64,000 nt of DNA, from NCBI GenBank assembly GCA_021234155.1, contig JAJEKV010000003.1, forward strand, positions 28,875,166 to 28,939,165, written 5' to 3'. Positions 57,261 to 64,000 of the stretch are shown here, piece after piece. The number at the start of each line of letters is the position of its first letter. Positions within the stretch are counted from its first letter, which is position 1. The position numbers were made by a program, and so were the translations under genes. The notes below the pieces were generated by a model. It saw nothing but the letters and a program-made list of their open reading frames with translations. It made no database searches and was not told the origin of the DNA. This DNA comes from Isoetes taiwanensis. Its lineage: Eukaryota > Streptophyta > Lycopodiopsida > Isoetales > Isoetaceae.

Positions 57261-60120
57261 ATATGGCTCCTTCATGCAATTTCTTTGGATGCATTTTGTA
57301 GGTGATATTTTTTTATGGCACTCAAGCTTCTTTGTCGGCAAAGGCACATTATAGCTCATGACATGTTCGATCGATGTAGGTCTATGTTACGGCTTCCTTT
57401 TTGAGCTTCTAGAAATACATCGATAAAATGTTTTAATTATTTGTCTTGGGTTGAGAATACTTGGGTGCCAAAAAAAGCACCGTCAGACTTCAATCTTTGA
57501 GATAAGCAACTATCTGGATGGGTACTCGAAGTTCCATTACGCCTATCTAACTTGCATGCACGGATGTTATCACGGGCACGAGGTTCTGGCTGGTTTAGTT
57601 CATTCTCATGTTGGCATTGCTTATAGATGGAAAATAAAGCATAAGCAACCACTTGTGATCATGCATGAAGGTAAGTTATACATTTTGAGTTATTCAATTG
57701 TGGCCGACTATCTTTTTGAATCTTGAGGATAAACAAAAGGCATGTCTTTATCTGCAAGTCATAACATATATATTAGTACTTGCTTCTTTGGACACATTTT
57801 GGAGTGTTGAAATATGCCTTTTGATTTGAAGAGCTTGAAGATCATTTTTGTCTCATGCGCTTTCACATGACCTTATTTGCAGATTCAATTGCAGCTTGAT
57901 ATGGTAATAACGGCAAGTGTACCCATTTTTGCTACCATTTAGAATCCCATGAAGTGAACCCACATAGTTTTGGGGCATATCACGTGTCTTGAGAGCTTTT
58001 GGACTGGCTCATGTACTTTGATCTATTTCACCCATTTGTACTCTGAATTTGAAAAACATATACCTAGCATCTTTTTATAGGTTGTTCCACTGAGCTTTCC
58101 AATGCATGCTCATGTTTAGGAAATGGAGCTTTCTTCTTAAAGTTACGACCCTATTAGTACTCTCTGCTGTAAAAACTAGACCCGACAAATGCAATTTGTC
58201 ATATTTGACATATTTAGACTAGGAATTTGAGAACTGTGTGCCTAAGATTTTTTTAGGTCTTTCCTTAAGCTTTTAAATGGATGCCCTGTTGGTGGAGCGA
58301 GGCTTGCATTCTTCATTTCATAGTTTGGCATCATTGGATTTTAGCTTCTAGGCTCTGCCTTAGTCTCAACAATTTTCTATGTTTGCCAAATTTGAGTCCT
58401 TTGATCTAAGTTTCTAAGTATGGTTTTAACGCAGATCAAATTTGTTTCAAAGAGTTGGCATGTTAGATGATAATCTAAACTTTGGGCGGCAAAGGCGGAC
58501 AACAAGATACGCCTTCAACTTAGATGGGATGTTAGTGGGGGCATTCATGTGAGATATCTTGAGACTCCTAAGTTAGTGTTGGTGTTGCGTGAAGGCACAA
58601 ATTCGACTATCTGAAATTTCCATGTTTTGATGAAGCAAAGTGGCCTTTCACGCAGCCAATAAGCAATCATGATATTGAAGGTTAGGGATTATTCCCTCAT
58701 GCATCTTGGATTTTATAATTCTCTTACGCCACAAGGCTATTATACAAAATTTGAAGCAGGCGGTCTGTTATGGGCGGAAATGGAATCTATTATTAACAAT
58801 TGGATATTCTAGATGGCTACGTTTTGTAAGCTGTGTCATATTTTGATGTGTTTATCCAACAATGAGCTCCACATTATATCAACTTCTCACCCATGGAATG
58901 ACTATGAGGAGCTAGGAAAATATAGAAAATATAGAGTTGCTTTTCATATTGGATCTACTAAAGCAAATAGAAGACTTTGTATGGCAAAATTAATTTATTG
59001 TTATTCTTCTTCTTTAAACCCCGTGTGGTATCTGAGGCAATTGCTAGGTGAAACTAATTGAAATTGCAATTCAATCAATATTCATTTTTTGTCGGTCAAT
59101 TTAAACATCTTTACTTTCTTTGTTGTTTATGAATAAACGAATTTGAAGAATATGGAAAATGCTCATGGATAATGGCGCTCATGGACTTGCAAGGAAACAC
59201 TTAAAGGTTATTATTTGTTGTAGTGCTTTCTACAATGGAGTGTGTTTGGCGCCACGACAAATTGTTTGAGATAAAATGGACTTGAGCAAGCATTGCTTTT
59301 TAGTATTTTGCTAATGTTACTTCGTATAACTTTTACTTGATGTAACTTATAATATAAGCAATAAACATCCATTGTCATTCATTATCTTCATGTAACATAC
59401 ATAAAATAACTGACATCGATACAAAGGTTCAACATTGTTTCGATATTGTTTTACATAATCCATGGAAAACGTTGTTAAAGCTTTGAAAAAAAAAATTGTT
59501 ATAATAAGAAGTTACAAAAGTTGGCTTATTACTGCAAGCCCTTCTTATTGCAGCCAAAACATTTACAGTAGAACTTATGCCAAAGAACAACTGGACACCA
59601 TTAGTTCTAAATAATTTTCTATCCTCTCCCCAAATCTCGACTTTCTATTTCGGATATCTTGCTTATGTTCCTTCACTTTCTATTTCCGGATATCTTGCTT
59701 ATGTTCCTTCACTGCTGACGATTTTTCCTCCAGTAACATCAAGTGGAGGCGACATTTTCCCAGTTGTCCAGGCCTGACAATGACCCGGCATACAGGTGGA
59801 GCTGCAGATAGACTTTTTGGGGTAAAATACAACAGGCTAAGATTTAAAAAGATCATCTATCAACCGACAGAGCTGGCCCTTGCATTACAGAAAAAATCGG
59901 TTTGATCTGAAAGGTATGGACCACCAATCGGGCAACAAACTCCTATATTTTACGTTCCTAAAAGATTGCCAGCGATTTATTCTTCAAAATATCATTTATT
60001 ACGAATACTGAAGAGAAGAAGGAAAAACCGAAACTAAGAAGGATGCCCAACAACACTAAGCCAAATTGGAGAAGAAAAAGAAGAAGTTTTGATTAAAATG
60101 CAGGAAAAAAAAAAGGGTAC
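57261..60120. other. Non-coding stretch, nothing firm
   Basis: Unrecognised frames of 91 codons (57451-57726, +) and 82 codons (58813-59061, +) are present. A short duplication, CTTTCTATTTCGGATATCTT (59640 and 59680), lies near 59700. No gene could be identified. Confidence 0.4.
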
Positions 60121-60165
60121 ACAATTTATTTCAAAGGGGAACAGGGAGGGCAAAAACAGACATGT

Positions 60166-61428
60166 TTAGCAATTATCAATCTCAGAGGTGGTACTAGGTT
60201 CCATCCAGAGTCTGAAGATAAAGATGTTGCTGAAAGCATGGTGGTCAAGGATCTTCACTTTAACATCTTCAAGGAACCAGCTGCCACCATCTGTGAGGCT
60301 GACAGAGATGCTGCAGATATCTTCAAGGCATCTGCCAGTCTTCTGGAACCTATCAGTCTTGCCACTCCAGAAATTGGTCCAGCCACTGTTTAGAGTAGCA
60401 TCATCAAAGGCAGTCATGCCATTTGAGTTCTTCAGTTGGACTGCAACATTTCCATCAGTTCCTGCTCCAAATTTGGACCCTGTTCTGGTGGTGATCTGGT
60501 ACTCGCACAGCCTCTGCATTTAAACCAAGTAAAAAAGAAAATACAAACGTAAGACAGATTGGACTAGAATTTGATACACAGCATATAAATAGAGTGTACT
60601 ACAGTATATGTAATGTTTCAAGCAAGAATAACGTCAAATCTAGTGGAAGGATTTATTTTTAGAGTCAAGCTTCAAGTAAGTGGAAGGAAGCATTTTCCGC
60701 GCTATAAGATTCAAACTCAAGATCTTTTGGTAGCGATTTCAGTCCTAACATAATGACTAACTTCATTCTAAAAGATAAACTATGTATGATTAAAATTTTA
60801 AGCAAATCTAAGGAAAGAGACATGACTGAAAACAAATTATGCAAAGTGAAAGAACAAAAAGGAAAGGTATAAACCTGCAGAGGTGGAGGTGGAGGAAAGA
60901 CAGGTGGTGAGGGTGAGGGTGAGCTGGAAGGTGAGGGATGAAGGCGAAAGGCAGGGGAGGCGAGGCAGGTTGATGGTGGTGAGGTGAGGGTGGGGATGGA
61001 AGTGATGGAGAGGGAGGGGGATGGAAAAGACATTGAGGGTGGGGCTGAGGGTGAGAGTGAGGCTGAGGTTGAGGGTGAGGATGAGCAGGGGCATTGACAC
61101 ATTGGAGGAACTTGAGACACAATTGGAGGAGGAGAAGAAGGAGAAGGAACTTCAACAGGAACAGGAACAGGGACCAGACTTGGAGAAGCAACAGGCACAG
61201 GATTTGGCTCCAGAAATCACAGGCGACTCCGCCGGAGCCGAACCAGAATCCGGGGTCAGCACGGTGAAGAATGGCAATGGGCTTCAGCCCCTGAGCCGGG
61301 CCCGGAGTCCGGGCCCGAGCGAGCTCCATGTACATGGCCTCAAACCGGGCATCAGGCCTGGCCTCTGCAGCCCAGTTTGTGCAGAGCAGAAAGACCAAAA
61401 GCATCTGCATTGCGGCTCCTTTCGCCAT
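60166..61428 (-). CDS. Secreted PLAT-domain protein (PLAT1/ATS3-like), exon 1 frame-disturbed
   Basis: Two exons on the minus strand: 61428-60875 and 60513-60166. Exon 1 starts MAKGAAMQMLLVFLLCTNWA, a clear signal peptide, and ends in a long Pro/Ser-rich linker (VPVPVPVEVPSPSSPPPI... FPPPPPLQ) at a CAG/GTTTAT donor. Exon 2 enters in phase 0 and encodes the PLAT/LH2 beta-sandwich: CEYQITTRTGSKFGAGTDGN, LNSGWTNFWSGKTDRFQKTG, SISVSLTDGGSWFLEDVKVK and a FIFRLWMEP strand, stopping at 60166. PLAT-only proteins of plants are secreted or ER proteins linked to abiotic-stress tolerance and embryo development. The signal-peptide frame and the Pro-rich frame are out of register: two shifts are needed, near 61260-61290 and 61216. 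This is an assembly error or a damaged gene. The PLAT identity is firm; the ATS3 versus PLAT1 subgroup is not. Confidence 0.72.
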
Positions 61429-61502
61429 AGCTCAAGCTTCCAGAATCAGTCCCTTTCTCCTCTCTGCCTGTGTCTGTGTATTCTGGTGGCCTCGCCTCGC
61501 CG

Positions 61503-61509
61503 TTTATAG
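61503..61509 (-). promoter_or_regulatory. TATA box of the PLAT gene
   Basis: CTATAAA on the minus strand lies 75 bp upstream of the ATG at 61428, with a GC-rich stretch (CGGCGAGGCGAGG) between. Spacing suits a short leader. Confidence 0.55.
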
Positions 61510-61926
61510 TCCCGGTTGGTATGTTTCGTTTTGGACGTAACGTTCCTTCCCTGCATGCTGATTTCGTAACCTTCAAAACCGCATCTCACCCCCTTTCAAA
61601 TCCGGAATTTGTATCGTCTCTCACTTGCCATTGGGTAATTATTCTTCATCCCTCATTGCCTTGTCTCTTTTGTTCCTTCCAACCTCCGACTTGTATCATT
61701 ATGAGCTTCTGAATCTACTTCGTCTCACCTCTTATCTACTCCCATTTATAAACGGAAATGTTCTGACACATGCTATGCTAGATTCTGCTTTTTATGGCCT
61801 GCCTCAAGTTTTTCCAATTATTGTAGTCTCTTGACAAAATGCGTGTCATCTGCCATTTACCACCAAGGTTTGTTTCAATAGTTTCATCTTTTGTTTTCCA
61901 AATATGAACCAGACCCTACACGATAG

Positions 61927-62106
61927 TTATCATCATCATTTCTGCTCAATGATATGCTATCACCAACGCGTTTGCTATTTCATCTAGGTCCACACACACA
62001 GGTAAATGCAACAGGAACTTATCATCATCATTTCTGCTCAATGATATGCTATCACCAACGCGTTTGATATTTCATCTAGGCCCACACAGGTAAATGCAAC
62101 AGGAAC
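61927..62106. repeat. 90-bp tandem duplication
   Basis: Unit 1 (61927-62018) and unit 2 (62019-62106) begin TTATCATCATCATTTCTGCT and end GGTAAATGCAACAGGAAC. They differ by one substitution cluster and a CA-repeat length change, so the event is recent. Confidence 0.95.
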
Positions 62107-62639
62107 GAACTCTCTAACAAACTTCTAGATGCTTCACTATCTCGATGTTTTGTTTACTTAACACACAGATGCCATGATCCTTTGTTTCAATGACACACAA
62201 CAGTGAGAATTTGAACTTTGTGATAATATAAAATTGTCTCATCCATACTAATCTCAAGCATATAGTTGAATATTGGTCGCCAAAAGTTACAAACAAAAGG
62301 ACCCAAGTAACCGTAAGACTAAAAATGTCCTGTCATCAAGGAAACACTTTAAATATAAAATTAACAACTCTTTATGAGGGAGATGACAACTGATAATTGG
62401 ACGGAAAATTTAACCATAAAGTTCCATGACGGAAAATAATTGGACTCATTTTATTTAAGAGAATTAGAACGACACCACTCATAAGCAACACAATAGGAAA
62501 TATTGCATGGGGAATAAATAATTCCCCAAGGCATTGCCATCGAAAAAGAATTTTCTACGCATAGCACTGGGCATGCTAGACAAAATAGAGCAACAATGAA
62601 TGTCTGCTCATTAGTGACAGGATGTCTTACCAAGATGCT
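62107..62639. other. 3' flank of PEX19, nothing recognised
   Basis: AT-rich spacer between the PLAT promoter side and the PEX19 stop codon. It presumably includes the PEX19 3' UTR. Confidence 0.5.
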
Positions 62640-63506
62640 TCACATGATACTGCAGTTTCCTTGAGGACCCCCTGCCAAATCTGGAATCCTGGAAGGGAAA
62701 CATAGTATTAGTTTTTCAAAATAAGGACAATGGATGTGTGGTATAAAAATTGATCTCCCTTTCTCTTTTGTTTTCACTCACATGGGCAGTTCATCTTCTC
62801 CGAGCTCTAGTCCTGGAGCAAGTTCTTGAACAATGTCAGGTGGTGGATGCCCTAATTTTGCACCTCTTGCATTAACTCCACAATTTTTTCAAAATCATCA
62901 GGTGTCTTCTCATACACATCACAGAGCTGCATAATAAATCGGTGTTGCTTTGAATATCGGTCAAAGTCTTCACAACTCAGTTTTGACTTGTTTTCTTGTA
63001 ACCATTGAGGATACTTTCCCCCTATCTCTTTCATTGGCTCATGGAGAATTTCTTTGGACAGAAGTTGCTTCATCATTACGTCCATCACTGATTGCATATC
63101 CTGCAATAGAACATTAACACATCAAGAAACATAATGCAAAACGAATATTTTCTAACAAGAGGGGCAAACTTCACCTGTGAACCACCAAGTTCCTCAAATT
63201 GTTTTACCACATTTTCCATTATCTCATCCCCCACCATATCCTCATTCATGGTTTGCACAGTCTGCCTTGTCTGTTCTGCAAGCTTCTGTAAAGTTGCAGC
63301 CATGCTGCTGTCTGCTTCTCCTGGTGCTGCATCCTTGGGCAATACTGAATCCTTCCCTTTTGACTTCAACTTTCCTCGAGGTATTGGTGGCAATTCACAA
63401 CCTAAGCCTTTGCCTAGGGAAAATTCTGAGCTTCCACTTGCTGTTAATATTGTACTCTGTTCCTTTGTCTGTGAGAGATCGACCTTTTTGAAATCTTCTA
63501 GAGCAC
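62640..63506 (-). CDS. PEX19: Peroxin 19, peroxisomal membrane-protein chaperone (3' exons)
   Basis: Three exons on the minus strand: 63506-63175, 63100-62782 and 62688-62640, with GT-AG borders and matching phases. PEX19 is a cytosolic receptor and chaperone that binds peroxisomal membrane proteins and docks on PEX3. Exon 1 here begins in GALEDFKKVDLSQ, the end of the N-terminal PEX3-binding region, and includes AATLQKLAEQTRQTVQTMNE. Exon 2 holds the conserved core MKQLLSKEILHEPMKEIGGK, YPQWLQENKSKL and DFDRYSKQHRFIMQL. The last exon encodes IPDLAGGPQGNCSIM and a stop, giving the C-terminal farnesylation box CSIM. One A is missing from an A-run near 62855-62860 (after MQEVQ). Without it the frame ends early, while the downstream DIVQELAPGLELGEDELPM and CSIM are intact in the next frame. 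That suggests a sequence error rather than a real stop. The first exon is not visible and probably lies beyond the window. Confidence 0.9.
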
Positions 63507-64000
63507 CTGATAAGACATGACACAACACAACATGTTGTCAGTTTTAAAAGCCTGTTAAGTAAAAGATGTTAGATCCAACGTGTCTCTTGAGATTGAGCAA
63601 ATTCATTAAGGGGCGATGCAACCATAGACCCAATCATGGTGCCTGTGAAAGTATAGATATGGTTCTCTCTCATCAGCGGAGCTCTAAAGCTCTAATTAAG
63701 TCTGTGAAAATTTTGCCAGAATCCCCAGCACCAGATGATAGCATACTAAGGAAACATTCTCTACAGCCAGTTCTAGTCTATTAAGCAAGTCCTTATTCAT
63801 TGACATTAAGTTATTTTTCAGATGTGTCCTGCAAACAGAGACTTTCCCGGATGGGACACTTTGAACTCAAAACAGCCATGATACAACCGTCTTACTCCAT
63901 GTTAATGCGAACTTTAATCGTGTTAAGACAATGCATGTTATTTATGTCCCGAGACATGGTTAAAGGTCTGAGAATGACTGTCCCCGCACTCTATGGTTTT
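63507..64000 (-). other. Intron of PEX19, first exon not in view
   Basis: The acceptor TTATCAG ends the intron at 63507. The short first exon expected for PEX19 (an Asp/Leu-rich start) was not found up to the window edge. Confidence 0.5.

Noticed and set aside
60837-61100. Leu/Pro-rich alternative frames over PLAT exon 1
   Set aside because: They are shadow frames of the Pro/Ser-rich linker; only one frame joins exon 2 in phase.

Overview
The window looks like nuclear DNA of a large-genome land plant. Its genes carry GT-AG introns of about 80-850 bp, and it holds plant-type gene families: a PEX19 with a CaaX box, a five-KH RNA-binding protein, a secreted PLAT protein, and part of the plant SufE-quinolinate synthase fusion. 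Genes are sparse, only 3 convincing host genes in 64 kb, and most of the rest is LINE, Helitron, inverted-repeat and minisatellite sequence. A fern, lycophyte or other seed-free lineage is my guess from the style of the transposon proteins; nothing in the window proves it.

Layout. 0-12 kb: no host gene; a 5'-truncated LINE (2.4-3.2 kb), a minisatellite with long and short units (3.5-4.1 kb), and an array of nested hairpins ending in a TATA stretch (7.6-7.9 kb). 12-20 kb: a Helitron-type terminus, tandem duplications, and two more 5'-truncated LINEs, both with intact target-site duplications (14.37-15.96 kb and 18.73-19.69 kb). 21.7-23.0 kb: two in-phase exons of quinolinate synthase cut off from the rest of the gene. 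23.4-26.4 kb: a complete seven-exon KH-domain gene. 26.4-34.7 kb: duplicated non-coding DNA.

34.738-48.134 kb is the main discovery. It is a 13.4-kb segment bounded by perfect 25-bp terminal inverted repeats and a 4-bp target duplication (AAGC). Its left half carries, on the minus strand, a broken gene for a DUF8039-like/DUF7869-like protein with acidic residues arranged as in a possible RNase-H-fold transposase. A 321-bp element with 22-bp inverted repeats lies inside that gene and could be spliced out in frame. The GC-richer right half carries an unidentified, heavily frameshifted plus-strand gene, at least 15 copies of a palindrome centred on CTCGACTTCGCGAAGTCGAG, and families of longer hairpin repeats whose stems appear to covary.

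48-60 kb: SINE-like promoter boxes, then Helitron termini, including two Helitron 5' ends meeting head to head at 56.61 kb. 60-64 kb: a PLAT-domain secreted-protein gene and the 3' portion of PEX19, both on the minus strand. Both have apparent single-base frame breaks, which together with similar breaks elsewhere raise the question of assembly indels.

The host genes are unrelated housekeeping or stress-type genes with no sign of operation as a unit. The coordinated part of the window is the 13.4-kb element.
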